Source: G965207045 sp965207045 (GTDB lineage Bacteria; Pseudomonadota; Alphaproteobacteria; Rickettsiales; Anaplasmataceae). From it: 64,000 nucleotides of DNA. Under the pieces are notes generated by a model that made no database searches, was not told where the DNA came from, and saw only the letters and a program-made list of their open reading frames with translations. Below, one piece after another: positions 36,712 through 46,681 of this stretch (positions are counted from its first letter, which is position 1; every line of letters starts with the position of its first letter). Location: positions 558,001 through 622,000 of the forward strand of contig OZ242261.1 of NCBI GenBank assembly GCA_965207045.1, in the 5' to 3' direction. The position numbers and the translations under genes were made by a program.

Positions 36712-37956
36712 ATGGAAGCAGTAAAAAACAAAGTTATTTTTGATAAAAGCATTATAGAAGCAGCAATAAATGAAAATAGCAGTCAAGAGTTTAAGGATGC
36801 GTTAGAACGAGCAAATAAGACATATTATCTTAAAAATATGCCTTCTTTAGCAATATCACATGAGTTGAAATATGCAATATCTGCTGGAAATACTCATTTA
36901 GCTATAGAAATTAGCGAATCAAACTTAATCAATCAACAAAAATATTATAGAGGCCCAATGTTTGCTGCTATCCGGACGGTCAATGTAGAAGTTATGAATT
37001 TAATAATGGAGAAATCACCCGACACTCATTTAATACCTTCTGCATTACCTGATCGCCGTCACACTAAGTATTGTGCCAAGCTTATTGAGATAATCAATCA
37101 AGATAAAAACAGATGTCAAAAATTAATAGATGATATCGTTGCTAATCCTTATACTTTAGATAGTGAGTTCAAAGAGAAGCATGATATCCTGCCATTACTT
37201 ATAGATTATAGTTACTACAAAGAGGCAGAAATACTAATAAATTGGGGATGTAGTATTGCTGATGTAGAAAAATTGGGATGTAGTATTGCTGATGCAGAAA
37301 AAACCTTTTTTAAAGGCGCTCAATGTTGTTATCCTAAGAGGTATAACCCCTTATATCTGACAATGACAAAAAAAGATTGCCCTGCCGAGTTAGTATTGTT
37401 AATACTTGAGAAAGTTTTTATCAATGAAAGATACGACCTAACCAATATAGAAAGCCATATTACTATTTTGCACCTTGCAATCGAAGAAAACAATGAAGCT
37501 GTTTTTAACGAATTACTTAAGAAAGAATACACGAAGACACTGCTTGATTTTGGAGCTCCAACACCAATAACATTAGCAACTAAGCTCCAGAGGCCAAATA
37601 TGATGAGAAGACTATGGGAAAAAGGTGCTAATATAAACAAAGGTCAACCTAATGCATTCGATTTGTCACAGAAGAGCAAAAATCTAGATGTACAAATGGC
37701 ATTTCTATCCGAAAAAGGACAAGAAGCATTCATTCAAAAAATAAGTTCTCAACAAGTAGCTGAAGAATTAAAAAAAGGGTTTGAATCCCAAGAAAAGGCA
37801 ACTAAAGCTCTGAAAGAAAGTTTAGATAAACTAATTGAAACAGTACAAAATTTACCTAGCAGAAAGTCTCCTTCTGAAGGAGAATTAGATTCTCGGCCAA
37901 ATTATTCCTTAAAAGATGTTCAAACAAACACGGAGCACGAAAATCATTTAGAGTAA
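36712..37956 (+). CDS. Divergent ankyrin-repeat protein, 414 residues
   Basis: Ankyrin-like helices are worn but readable (FAAIRTVNVEVMNLIMEKSPDTHLI; ITILHLAIEENNEAVFNELLKKEYTK; PTPITLATKLQRPNMMRRLWEKGANIN). The end, QMAFLSEKGQEAFIQKISSQQVAEELKKG with a coiled coil after it, parallels the C-terminal part of the preceding gene, so the two are paralogues. Around residue 178 a 30-bp tandem duplication (about 37246-37305) gives GCSIADVEKLGCSIADAEK. There is no signal peptide. It is separated from its neighbour by 150 bases with its own likely promoter. Probably functional, role unknown. Confidence 0.75.
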   Translation: MEAVKNKVIFDKSIIEAAINENSSQEFKDALERANKTYYLKNMPSLAISHELKYAISAGNTHLAIEISESNLINQQKYYRGPMFAAIRTVNVEVMNLIMEKSPDTHLIPSALPDRRHTKYCAKLIEIINQDKNRCQKLIDDIVANPYTLDSEFKEKHDILPLLIDYSYYKEAEILINWGCSIADVEKLGCSIADAEKTFFKGAQCCYPKRYNPLYLTMTKKDCPAELVLLILEKVFINERYDLTNIESHITILHLAIEENNEAVFNELLKKEYTKTLLDFGAPTPITLATKLQRPNMMRRLWEKGANINKGQPNAFDLSQKSKNLDVQMAFLSEKGQEAFIQKISSQQVAEELKKGFESQEKATKALKESLDKLIETVQNLPSRKSPSEGELDSRPNYSLKDVQTNTEHENHLE

Positions 37957-38174
37957 ACGTAAAATGGCCGCCATTATTATATTACTAAAGTGTAAATTTT
38001 TATCTAACTTGTAATCTTTATGGTAGTTTTGCTTATCATGCAATTAATAATTTGAAGAGAAAAAATTGCAAATTTTGCTTAATACTGCTACGTTAACCGA
38101 TTATGGTGAAAATGTTAAAAAAGCTATTTACTTTCATACTGCCAAATTCTATTCTACATACAGAATAATAATGT

Positions 38175-39224
38175 GTGAAAATTGAAATACCAGATAGATT
38201 AAGTGAACTAATCAAAAAAGGCAATACAAAAATGGTCAAAAAAAATTCTTGACAAAGACGCTAATTAATCATTTTTCTGAGGAGGAATTGTTTCAATACA
38301 TTAAACAGGCTATTGACACTGGAAATGTAGATATTGCTAATGCAATCTTTAAGAAAGTAATGAAATACACAATTCTAACTTCTTACTCTTTATCTAAAAT
38401 CTATCCAGAAGATATGATAGCTTTTTGTGAGAAACTTAAAGCTAGAGAAAAAGGATTATCGCAATATAATAAAATCACTTGCTAATTTATACAGCAGTTA
38501 TTTGATTACATATCAAGGATATCAAACTACTAATGAGCCAATGTTAAATATTGCTGTATCACTCAACATTATATAATAACAGAATTGGTTGCATAGAAGT
38601 AACTACAATGCTTATAAGAAAATGGGAGCAATGCAGATCAGAGTGGAGGAAGTGGTGATACTGCTCTACACTGGACAACAAGAGTAGGCAATGTAGAAGA
38701 AGCAAAATTACTCATCGAATCTGAATGTGAAATAAATGTAAAAAATAAGAATAATTATGTTCCTTTACACGTTGCAATAGAATATGATAGAAAGGAAATA
38801 TTTGATGAGTTGCTCAAGCAAGAAAAGATAAATCACAGTATTTAAAATCGTAAAAACATGGCAAAGTGCATATGATGCAAGCACTGTATAGAAAAGCTGT
38901 AATCCAAATCAGTTAATTAATATAGAGGCAGATGGTACAAATGGCCATATTGAAACAAGTGCTACCAACATGGCACAAGCAAATGTAGATCAAAATGTAT
39001 GCTTAGCGTTTTATAACAATGATGTAAAGAGCCCTCTTATTATGCAAGAAAAAAATGAGCTTGAGCAAAAAAAGTCAGAGTTAGCCAAAAACATTAGGCA
39101 AGAAGTGGAGAAGATAAAATCAGAGTTGAGCAAGGTTTGTAAAAATGTTAGAACTTTGCAAAGTATTTCTGTTGGTAGCAGTGTTAATATTAGTATGCTT
39201 CTTAGCAATCTTATAGCAGGCTAA
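38175..39224 (+). pseudogene. Decayed copy of the 35213 ankyrin gene
   Basis: Pieces aligned with the intact gene occur in order but in different frames: RLSELIKKGNTKMVKK; LFQYIKQAIDTGNVDIANAIF with FCEKLKAREKG (38249-38485); DTALHWTTRVGNVEEAKLLIESE with PLHVAIEYDRKEIFDELLKQ (about 38640-38845); and MAQANVDQNVCLAFYNNDVKSPLIM with a coiled coil (38970-39224). The upstream DNA (about 38060-38150) also resembles the region before 35213. Frameshifts in A runs and stops break it, so it is a pseudogene of a third paralogue. Confidence 0.85.
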
Positions 39225-39540
39225 TACGCCACATAGCCCTGCAGAAACAGAAAAGCTACAAGCTTGTGATTTTTTCCCGAATCAACCTCAACCAAGTTTT
39301 CATCCGTATGATACAAGACACGAATCTTACAACTCAAATCCACATAGCTTGTAGCCCTTGGTTGTTTGGCATTCCTTATACTTCAAGTACTAATTTGAGG
39401 AAAAAGGTTGTAGATTTTGCTTAAAAAGCTCTTATATCTGCTTTAACAAAGCTAACAACATCAAATTTTAATATAAGACATTAATACTGCTTTTTATCTA
39501 TTATTGATTATAATATATTTGCGCCAACCATAAAAAGAAA

Positions 39541-41513
39541 TTAATGTTAAGCACAATATTGCATACAATAGCAGGTTCCTTATTTGTAAAGTTTACAAGT
39601 ATGTCCGCAGGATAGTTTGAAGCAGGCAATAGAGGACAAAAGTTTTATAAATTAAGAAAATTTTGTCTTATGAAGAGGGGGTTTTCATGCATGTTTTACT
39701 AATTACCATGGAAAATACAACAATACTGATAATTTGTTTGAATTTGCTGTTAAATCAGCTAATTTAGAAGTTATTGAATACTTACAATACAACAGTTGTA
39801 GCATTCTTTATGATAATGCTTTTAACAACAGAAGAAGATAATGATACAGCAAATTCTTTAAAGAAATTAATAAACAAAATCACATATTCATCAAACAATG
39901 TTTTCTTACAGATGACACTCTGAAAAATTACTTATGGTGAAAAAAGAAAAGAATCTGACAGTAATACTTTTTTGTACCTCGTAACAAAAAGAAATGACGT
40001 AGAAACTTTAAAAATACTGATCAAATAGTGGACTTGATATTAATGCACAGAGCAGTGTCTCGGTGAAACTCCTTTGCATATAGGAGCGCATTTTAAAAAA
40101 GTAATCAAGCTTGTAAAGCTTTCATTGATAACAGCAAAATATCTAATATTAATGTTCTAGATATTTATGATGAAACAAGCACTAGCTAAAGCTGTTAACT
40201 GTAAAAAAAATATATATATAGCAGGAATAGAATACTGTGTAAAAACGGAGCTTAACCTAACAAAAGAGTGTATAATTTAGCAATAGAAAGTAGAAATAAG
40301 GACCTAATTAATGCTACTTCTGACAGGAAATCAAAAGAAATACTTAAAAAACATAATTTCACAAAAATTGAAGAGCTAACAAATAAGGTTGAAAGTCCTT
40401 ACTCTGAAAAAATTCGGACATAAATCTACAAAGAAAAGTCGAAGAACTATAAAGAAGAATAGCACCAACTCTCCTTATTCTGGTTCAATCAGCACTTCTG
40501 CTATTAAATGCGTCGTGAATAACTAACACACACATAATAAGTCACCAAACCTCTAAGCTTTATTAATAGAAGCCGACAGTTAATTATATTCATTGATCAT
40601 TATTTAATTGATATCAATTATAGCAATATAACTACATAGATGACTCTTTACAAAATAATCTTGAAATAGCAATAAAAGCTAACAATAATGTAACCATCAA
40701 AATACTATTTAATAACACATTTGAAAAGAGTAAAAAAAGCAAAGGCAGCCCTAGAATATCTAACCAACTGTACTTGATGAACGAAAACTAGAAATTGCAG
40801 CACTATTTATCAACACATGAACAACTTCGGATAACTGTTTAGGAAAAATCAAACAAATTAGATATTAGAATCTATTCGCTAAGTTGTAAAAGTAAATTAT
40901 ACAACAACAGAAGAGCACATTATCAAAAAAAAATACAAAATTAATAAGGCAATAGGGTATTCAATTGAAAAAAATTTTTACATCCTGCAGCACGACATGG
41001 ACATATAGAAATTGTACAAATATTAATTGGTAAATAGAGAGATATGATATAAGTCTACTAATGGTTTAGAATGAGATAGAATTACATATTACAACATTGA
41101 AAACAATAACAATCTTTTTGGTTTTTTACTTAAATATAAAGATTTACTCATGATGAGCCATGTTATTGCAACATAACCCCCAACAAATTTCTGCAGCAAA
41201 AAACGGTAATAAAAACATGATAAACAAGTTAATAGAAAGAAAAGCCAGCTTAATACATACCACTTCTAATGAAAATCTAAAGAAGGCAGCACAATTGACA
41301 CTAAAAAGCAAAAATCCAGAACTTATAGAGACTCTTCTTAAAGAAATTAGAACTAATTGTTTCGACGGAGATTCTGCTATAAAACGCATACAAGACCTTG
41401 AAAAGGAATTAAAAATTCCTACAAATTGCTTACTTGACTGTCAAGGAAATTTGAAAAAGTTAATAAATAAATTATATGAATATGAGAAAATTATTTCAAA
41501 ACCACAACAGTAA
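39541..41513 (+). pseudogene. Highly decayed ankyrin-type genes
   Basis: No long frame remains, but ankyrin-like phrases appear in changing frames: SLKQAIEDKSFI near 39620, SGLDINAQSS near 40030, and a last 117-residue open piece at 41160-41513 (QISAAKNGNKNMINKLIERKASLIH, KSKNPELIETLLKEIR). More than one original gene may be present. The piece at 41160-41513 ends with a helical YEYEKII segment and lacks a clear ribosome-binding site. The whole stretch reads as the far end of an ankyrin gene cluster in erosion. Confidence 0.65.
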
Positions 41514-41805
41514 GTAGCACAACTTTAGGGTAAGCAATTACAACAATTGGAGTCGTGATTTACACAAATATCAATCCAAGATTACTTTCCAAAAAGAAAA
41601 AAGCAAAATTATAAGATTATTAACAGTTACACCATCAGTAATTTACATATAAGAGAAGAATATATAGAGAACGGAGATTTATTAGTGACACCATTTCAGA
41701 CAGTGTATGATGCATCAGTAAATTTGCTGCATGAAGGAAAAGCAGAACTTGCCTAAATCTCACCATGTGTTAAGATTTCCTGAAATGGTTAATCAAGGGA
41801 TAGAA

Positions 41806-42417
41806 ATGCAAAATATTAGCAATTTAGTATGTGAAAAAGCAAGGGATTTTCACGCAAAGACAGTTTTGAGTGATAATAGTATAAGTGACAATTTTAGTTT
41901 ACAGGATTACGTAAAGAACAAGTATTGCGTACTTTTTTTCTATCCACTTGACTTTACTTTCGTTTGCCCAACTGAAATAATAGCTTTTAGTAACAGAGTA
42001 GAGCAATTTAGAGAATTAAATACAGAAATAATAGGAGTAAGCGTAGATTCGCATTTTGCACACTTTGCGTGGCGTAATACCCCTCGTGAAAAAGGCGGTA
42101 TAGGAAGTATCAATTTTCCATTGGTATCAGATGTATCAAAATCTATTTCTCAAGATTATGGTGTACTACTAGATAATTCGGTAGCTTTAAGAGCTACTTT
42201 TGTTATTGATAAAAATTTCATTATTAGGCATCAATCGGTCAATGACATACCTTTGGGACGCAACGTTGACGAGATTGTCAGAACAGTTAAAGCATTACAA
42301 CACACTGAAAAATATGGAGAAGTTTGTCCTGCAGGATGGGATAAGGGAGATAGTGGAATGAAACCTACTCAAGAAGGAATAGCAAAGCTTTTGGCAGAAA
42401 AAGCTGATTCTCTATAA
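41806..42417 (+). CDS. 2-Cys peroxiredoxin (AhpC/TSA family)
   Basis: The start at 41806 (MQNISNLVCEKARDF) is chosen because AAGGGA lies 8 bases before it and it gives 203 residues, the family length; in-frame ATGs at 41731 and 41785 would add an unmatched leader. The peroxidatic Cys54 is in DFTFVCPTE and the resolving Cys174 in GEVCPAGW. FFYPLDFTFVCPTE and the DVSKSISQDYGVL block are typical. It reduces hydrogen and organic peroxides, presumably recharged by the adjacent thioredoxin reductase through thioredoxin. The trxB start lies 8 bases after the stop, so the two form an oxidative-defence operon. Confidence 0.92.
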   Translation: MQNISNLVCEKARDFHAKTVLSDNSISDNFSLQDYVKNKYCVLFFYPLDFTFVCPTEIIAFSNRVEQFRELNTEIIGVSVDSHFAHFAWRNTPREKGGIGSINFPLVSDVSKSISQDYGVLLDNSVALRATFVIDKNFIIRHQSVNDIPLGRNVDEIVRTVKALQHTEKYGEVCPAGWDKGDSGMKPTQEGIAKLLAEKADSL

Positions 42418-42425
42418 AAGTTAAA

Positions 42426-43361
42426 ATGGTTCACCACTATACAAAAAGTTTGATAATAGGTTCTGGTCCTGCTGGTTACACTGCAGCTATATATGCTGCT
42501 AGAGCTAATATAGAACCAATTTTAGTTCAAGGTAATGCAATTGGAGGACAATTAGCAATAACAACAGATGTCGAAAATTATCCTGGGTTTGCTAAAGCTA
42601 TACAAGGCCCAGCTCTCATGGAAGAGATGTCTAAACAGGCAGAAAATGTCGGTACTAAAATAATTTTTGACCACATATCATCTGTAAAATCTAAAAATAG
42701 ACCATTTGAACTTATTGGTGAATCAGGAGATATTTATAAGGCAGAAACAGTTGTTATTGCAACCGGAGCAGAAGCAAAATGGCTTGATATTGAAAGTGAG
42801 AGTAAATTTAAGGGTTACGGTGTTTCTGGATGCGCAACATGCGATGGATTTTTTTTTAAGAATCAAAAAGTTTTAGTTATTGGTGGTGGAAATACTGCTG
42901 TAGAAGAGGCGCTATACTTAACTAATCACGCTTTAAAAGTTACTTTAGTTCATCGTAGAAATCAGTTGCGTGCAGAGAAAATTCTACAAGATAGATTATT
43001 TAACAATCCTAAAATTGAAATAATATGGGATCACACACTTTTTGAAGTAGTCGGACAAGAAAACCCAAAAAAAGTCACTGGCGCCATTTTGAAATCTACA
43101 CAAAATAGTAATTTGCAAAATATTGATGTAAATGGAATTTTTATAGCAATTGGGCACAAACCAAACACAGAAATATTTAGAGATTTTATTGATATAGACG
43201 ACGATGGTTATATCATTACTAAACTAGATAGTACTGCAACCAATGTACCTGGTGTTTACGCAGCAGGCGATGTACAAGATAAAATATACCGTCAAGCAGT
43301 AACCGCAGCAGGAACAGGTTGTATGGCGGCATTAGAATCGCATAAATTCTTGAATGAGTAA
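42426..43361 (+). CDS. trxB: Thioredoxin reductase
   Basis: The product has 311 residues, full length. FAD binding is shown by IIGSGPAGYTAAIYAARA near the N-terminus, the redox pair is Cys136/Cys139 in GCATCDG, NAD(P)H binding is VLVIGGGNTAVEEA, and the C-terminal FAD block is GVYAAGDVQDKIYRQAVTAAGTGCMAA. It passes electrons from NADPH to thioredoxin. It follows a peroxiredoxin by 8 bases and overlaps tsaE by 8 bases, so three genes share a transcript. Confidence 0.96.
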   Translation: MVHHYTKSLIIGSGPAGYTAAIYAARANIEPILVQGNAIGGQLAITTDVENYPGFAKAIQGPALMEEMSKQAENVGTKIIFDHISSVKSKNRPFELIGESGDIYKAETVVIATGAEAKWLDIESESKFKGYGVSGCATCDGFFFKNQKVLVIGGGNTAVEEALYLTNHALKVTLVHRRNQLRAEKILQDRLFNNPKIEIIWDHTLFEVVGQENPKKVTGAILKSTQNSNLQNIDVNGIFIAIGHKPNTEIFRDFIDIDDDGYIITKLDSTATNVPGVYAAGDVQDKIYRQAVTAAGTGCMAALESHKFLNE

Positions 43362-43776
43362 GATTCGTGAAGTAAAATGTGATCTGCGTAGCCTAAAAAA
43401 GTTAGCAATTAGTTTTGCTGAAGACATTGAGGGCAACGCTGTTTTTGCTCTATATGGTAATCTGGGATCTGGTAAAACAGCTTTTGCAAAGTTCTTTATC
43501 AGGTATTTTTTAAATACAGAGGTTACAAGCCCAACTTTCAACCTGGTAAATCTTTATAAAACTGAAAAATTCACAATATGGCACTTTGACTTATATAGAT
43601 TAAATAACGTAGATGAAGTTTATAATTTGGGAATAGAAGATGCTTTTAATTATGGCTTGGTAGTAATTGAATGGCCTGAGATCATAGAAAATATTTTACC
43701 AAACAATACAACAAGAATCATGATTAGAAGCTGTGACCAAGAACTATCCAGAATCGTTACGATTCAATCTCCATAA
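43354..43776 (+). CDS. tsaE: tRNA threonylcarbamoyladenosine biosynthesis ATPase TsaE
   Basis: The product has 140 residues. Walker A is GNLGSGKTAFAKFF, followed by TSPTFNLVNLY, IWHFDLYRL and VVIEWPEIIENILP, the standard TsaE line. It works with TsaB and TsaD to make t6A37 in tRNAs reading ANN codons. Its ATG lies within the last codons of trxB (8-base overlap). No tsaB or tsaD is in the window. The next gene is convergent. Confidence 0.93.
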   Translation: MSKIREVKCDLRSLKKLAISFAEDIEGNAVFALYGNLGSGKTAFAKFFIRYFLNTEVTSPTFNLVNLYKTEKFTIWHFDLYRLNNVDEVYNLGIEDAFNYGLVVIEWPEIIENILPNNTTRIMIRSCDQELSRIVTIQSP

Positions 43777-43794
43777 GGTAATATACCATATAAC

Positions 43795-44076
43795 CTAACC
43801 TTCTTCAGAATCTGCTTGGGCCTCCTCTTCTTCTTTTGCTGCAGCAGTTAAAGCATATACACATAACTCCTCAAACGAAACATTATTCTTTTCTGCAAGG
43901 TCACGCAGTTTCTCTAGACTGTCCATTACTTTTTGTGGAATTTTACCACCACGTTCCTTTGATAGCCAATTTGCTTGATTTTGTATAGGATGATTCTCTC
44001 TTTTTGGCCTTCCTATATATATAGTAAAAGGTGATGTCTGAGCACCAAACTGACATGGTACTGTAAATTTTTTCAT
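43795..44076 (-). CDS. DUF2610 protein (Rickettsiales-typical)
   Basis: The product has 93 residues with FTVPCQFGAQTSPFTIYIGRP near the N-terminus, then HPIQNQANWLSKERGGKIPQKVMDSLEKLRDLAEKN and VSFEELCVYALTAA, ending in an acidic Ala/Glu tail. This is the DUF2610 pattern, a small protein family known almost only from Rickettsiales, and a useful taxonomic signal. Function is unknown. Its ATG shares a base with the stop of the upstream gene, so the two are an operon. Confidence 0.85.
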   Translation of the reverse strand: MKKFTVPCQFGAQTSPFTIYIGRPKRENHPIQNQANWLSKERGGKIPQKVMDSLEKLRDLAEKNNVSFEELCVYALTAAAKEEEEAQADSEEG

Positions 44077-44477
44077 TACTTACTCCTTTGTGATTGTTTT
44101 TCAATTTTTTCAAATCCAAGATATTTCTGAACTCCTTTTTTCTTTACTTTCGTTATTAGATGTTTCATTTCCGGAGTACGAACTCCTTCCTGAAACATTA
44201 TTTTGGCTAATCTTAATGCCTCATTCAACGAAAATTTATCACCTCTTAGTAATGAAAGTAAAAACTGATATATTTTTTCATAGGTTATTCTACTAATCTT
44301 AGGTAAATTTTGCATGTAATTAGAAGCATCATCTTCATCACCTGTATCTTCAGTAATACTTGTATAAGAGGCACCCATAGGTTCATTTTCAATATGAACA
44401 TTAGGAATAACATTCAATTTTTCCTCTTGTAATTTCAAATCTATCTTCTTTCTAGTAAAAATTTTCTTTTTATTCAT
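44076..44477 (-). CDS. Rickettsiales-type conserved small protein (DUF2671-like)
   Basis: The product has 133 residues with a Lys-rich start (MNKKKIFTRKKIDLKLQEEK). The C-terminal 80 residues (NLPKISRITYEKIYQFLLSLLRGDKFSLNEALRLAKIMFQEGVRTPEMKHLITKVKKKG) form a helical domain resembling DUF2671. It shares one base with the DUF2610 gene start, and both are restricted to Rickettsiales as far as I know. No activity is known. The family name is given from memory of the pattern and is less sure than the gene call. Confidence 0.7.
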   Translation of the reverse strand: MNKKKIFTRKKIDLKLQEEKLNVIPNVHIENEPMGASYTSITEDTGDEDDASNYMQNLPKISRITYEKIYQFLLSLLRGDKFSLNEALRLAKIMFQEGVRTPEMKHLITKVKKKGVQKYLGFEKIEKQSQRSK

Positions 44478-44589
44478 ACATACAATTAAAAAATTTTAAT
44501 GTTATTTCATAAAAATTGATGAAGGATTAGCCTTTTACAACCATAATCCAGAATGTTATTATAATATAGACTTATACTAAAATTTTCTT

Positions 44590-44838
44590 ATGAATTCATA
44601 CAAAATAGATGCAGATTTACTAAAAAAATATATCTCAAGTATAGAGAGGGTAGAAGAAGAAAAAACACAAATAAGAGATGAAATAAAGGATATTTATGCA
44701 AAGGCAAAAGAACACGGAATAGATACAAAAGCACTGAAAGAAATAATAAAGCTACGCAAGATGGACAATGCCGAAATTATTGAACATGAAGCAATACTAG
44801 AAGCATATAAAGAAGCTTTGGGTATGATTGAAAAGTAG
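44590..44838 (+). CDS. gapR: GapR family DNA-binding protein (DUF2312)
   Basis: The product has 82 residues: DADLLKKYISSIERVEEEKTQIRDEIKDIYAKAKEHGIDTKALKEIIKLRKMD followed by a short helix. This is the GapR/DUF2312 pattern. In Caulobacter GapR binds overtwisted AT-rich DNA ahead of replication and transcription machinery and supports chromosome replication. The intact coiled coil and the EIIKLRKMD block suggest a working protein. It lies alone, divergent from the DUF2610 pair. Confidence 0.9.
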   Translation: MNSYKIDADLLKKYISSIERVEEEKTQIRDEIKDIYAKAKEHGIDTKALKEIIKLRKMDNAEIIEHEAILEAYKEALGMIEK

Positions 44839-44933
44839 TTGGTTTACAATTTATAAAGATTTTCAACAAGAATACTTTCGCATTTTGCCCAATTATTGGT
44901 ATAATTAATTTCGAGTATGTTATCGAATTATAT

Positions 44934-45719
44934 ATGCATCAACAAGTCGCCCTACAAGCTATAAAAAATGTAATCTCCTCCAAGAATTTATCTACGGTAG
45001 AGTCATTAATTAAGCAAGGATATACGTTAACTAATTTTATAAGAACTAGCACAGTAGATGATATAGAAAGATTTATTATTTTAGTTAACAAAAAAAATAA
45101 TACTGTTATCAAAAATAACTTCTTAAAAAATCAGAACAAATATTACAGAGTTGATAAATCTCCCCCTTATCCAGGTGATTATCTAATGCATATGGCAGTA
45201 AGGAAGAAAAAGGATAGTATGTTAAAAATTCTTATAAAGTGGGGTTTTGACGTAAATATAAAAAATGATGACAAAAATGAATATGGTGAAAATAATCAAT
45301 TGAAATCATCCCCCTTGCACGTTGCAGCAGAAACCGCTAATTACAATGCAGTTGCTCTCCTTTGTGATGCTGGTGCAGATATTAATGCTTTGGATACTAA
45401 AAAAATGACACCATTAGCATGTGCAACATTCAATGCGGAGAATAAAAAAATGATGGATAAACTTGTAAAAAAGGGTGCATCTAAATCTGTTGGTGGTGAA
45501 CATAGTGCAGAAAAAATGGCACAGCATTATGGAATACAAGATCCAGAAGTAAAAAATTATTTTTCTACGAAAAATAGAACAAGCAATATCGGAATTGAAG
45601 AAAGAAGGACGTCACAACAACCATTGCCACAATTGCCCAATACAGAAATGCTAGAGGAAATTTCATTACCAAAAAAAAAGAAGGAAAGAGAAAAGCGATC
45701 TTGTTGTTCAATTCAGTAA
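44934..45719 (+). CDS. Ankyrin-repeat protein with polybasic tail and CaaX-like C-terminus
   Basis: The product has 261 residues. Ankyrin units are visible at about 82-112 (YLMHMAVRKKKDSMLKILIKWGFDVNIK), 126-155 (SPLHVAAETANYNAVALLCDAGADINALD) and 158-185 (MTPLACATFNAENKKMMDKLVKKGA). After a Pro/Gln-rich linker the protein ends with KKKKEREKR (247-255) and then S-C-C-S-I-Q, so the last four residues (258-261) fit the eukaryotic CaaX prenylation box, with Gln at the last place favouring farnesyl transfer. The Legionella effector AnkB is a known case of an ankyrin protein lipidated by the host in this way. Secretion and prenylation are inferred. Confidence 0.85.
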   Translation: MHQQVALQAIKNVISSKNLSTVESLIKQGYTLTNFIRTSTVDDIERFIILVNKKNNTVIKNNFLKNQNKYYRVDKSPPYPGDYLMHMAVRKKKDSMLKILIKWGFDVNIKNDDKNEYGENNQLKSSPLHVAAETANYNAVALLCDAGADINALDTKKMTPLACATFNAENKKMMDKLVKKGASKSVGGEHSAEKMAQHYGIQDPEVKNYFSTKNRTSNIGIEERRTSQQPLPQLPNTEMLEEISLPKKKKEREKRSCCSIQ

Positions 45720-46223
45720 AAATTTTGCTCTAACTCTTGTTCATTTTGGTTAATGTTTACAAGTAACTTTGTGTATAGGTAAGAATTAAGAAAAGGTAAA
45801 AAAAAGTTATTCCTTTACGTAAAACAAAAAGATTACCTTGTTTTTGTTTTGCTTGGGAAATGGGTAAGTAACCTACAAGGAAACTTGAAGAAAGTAAGTA
45901 AGTGGAACCCTTATAGCCCCTGCTAAGGTATCTAGTCACCTCTTGTTTATACCAAAGCATTCTAATCGATTACTTATTTGGAGTCATTCGCATTCTTCCA
46001 AAATTCTTTTTGTTCAATAAAATTAGTACCTATCAGCTGAGACATAATATACATGCGCTTGTTTAACATGTACAAGTAATTTGTAATTTAATGCATCAGC
46101 AAAAGTTACACAAAAGCCCGTCAACACAACTTTTGCACAAAATAAACAAGGTATTACATATGGCTTTTTCTTAGCAAAAATAAAAGTCTATAATAAAAGC
46201 AATAAGATAAAAATCATCAACTA
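45720..46223. other. Intergenic region without recognised features
   Basis: The 504 bases between the CaaX ankyrin gene and ccmE hold no convincing frame on either strand. A 67-residue minus-strand frame at 45757-45960 has no ribosome-binding site and an odd Tyr/Ser-rich composition. A slightly GC-richer patch lies at about 45895-45950, but I can fold it into no known RNA. Confidence 0.5.
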
Positions 46224-46628
46224 TTAAGTAATATCATTCTTAGCGGCACTCTTATATTTTTCGTTATGCTTGGCTAGTATGTTATTCGCTATAAAAGTGC
46301 CATTAATAAAATACCCCACCACCACCACTCCGCTATCCTCTCTAAAAAGATTTGGCAATACTTTCTTCATATAAAAAACCTTTATTATCTCCTTATCATC
46401 AGTCACAGCAAAACTTATTCCAGATTCGTTTCTAAAAATGCTACCAGGAACAACAACTCCTCCTAATCTCACAATTTTTTCTTGCTCCACGTCAGCAATT
46501 AACAGTTCACTTGGATAATAAAAAAAAGATATATTTTCTTGCAGACTAATGCTAATAAAAGCAATACCAGCAGAACACATGATCAATATAATAAGTAATA
46601 GTATTGACCTTTTATATTTTTTCTTCAT
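46224..46628 (-). CDS. ccmE: Cytochrome c maturation heme chaperone CcmE
   Basis: The product has 134 residues with a basic N-terminus and one membrane helix (SILLLIILIMCSAGIAFISISL). The periplasmic OB-fold domain starts NISFFYYPSELL and contains VRLGGVVVPGSI and FAVTDDKEIIKVFY; near the end AKHNEKY has the heme-binding His and the HxxxY motif. CcmE accepts heme covalently and hands it to the cytochrome c ligation complex, so the host has System I cytochrome c maturation. It stands alone here, as is common in Rickettsiales, where ccm genes are scattered. Confidence 0.93.
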   Translation of the reverse strand: MKKKYKRSILLLIILIMCSAGIAFISISLQENISFFYYPSELLIADVEQEKIVRLGGVVVPGSIFRNESGISFAVTDDKEIIKVFYMKKVLPNLFREDSGVVVVGYFINGTFIANNILAKHNEKYKSAAKNDIT

Positions 46629-46681
46629 ATTTGGAATTATAAACAGAAACTACATAATCAACAAATGATCACACAAATCTT

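Noticed and set aside
45757..45960. 67-codon minus-strand frame
   Set aside because: No ribosome-binding site, odd composition and no similarity to any gene in the window; left as intergenic.
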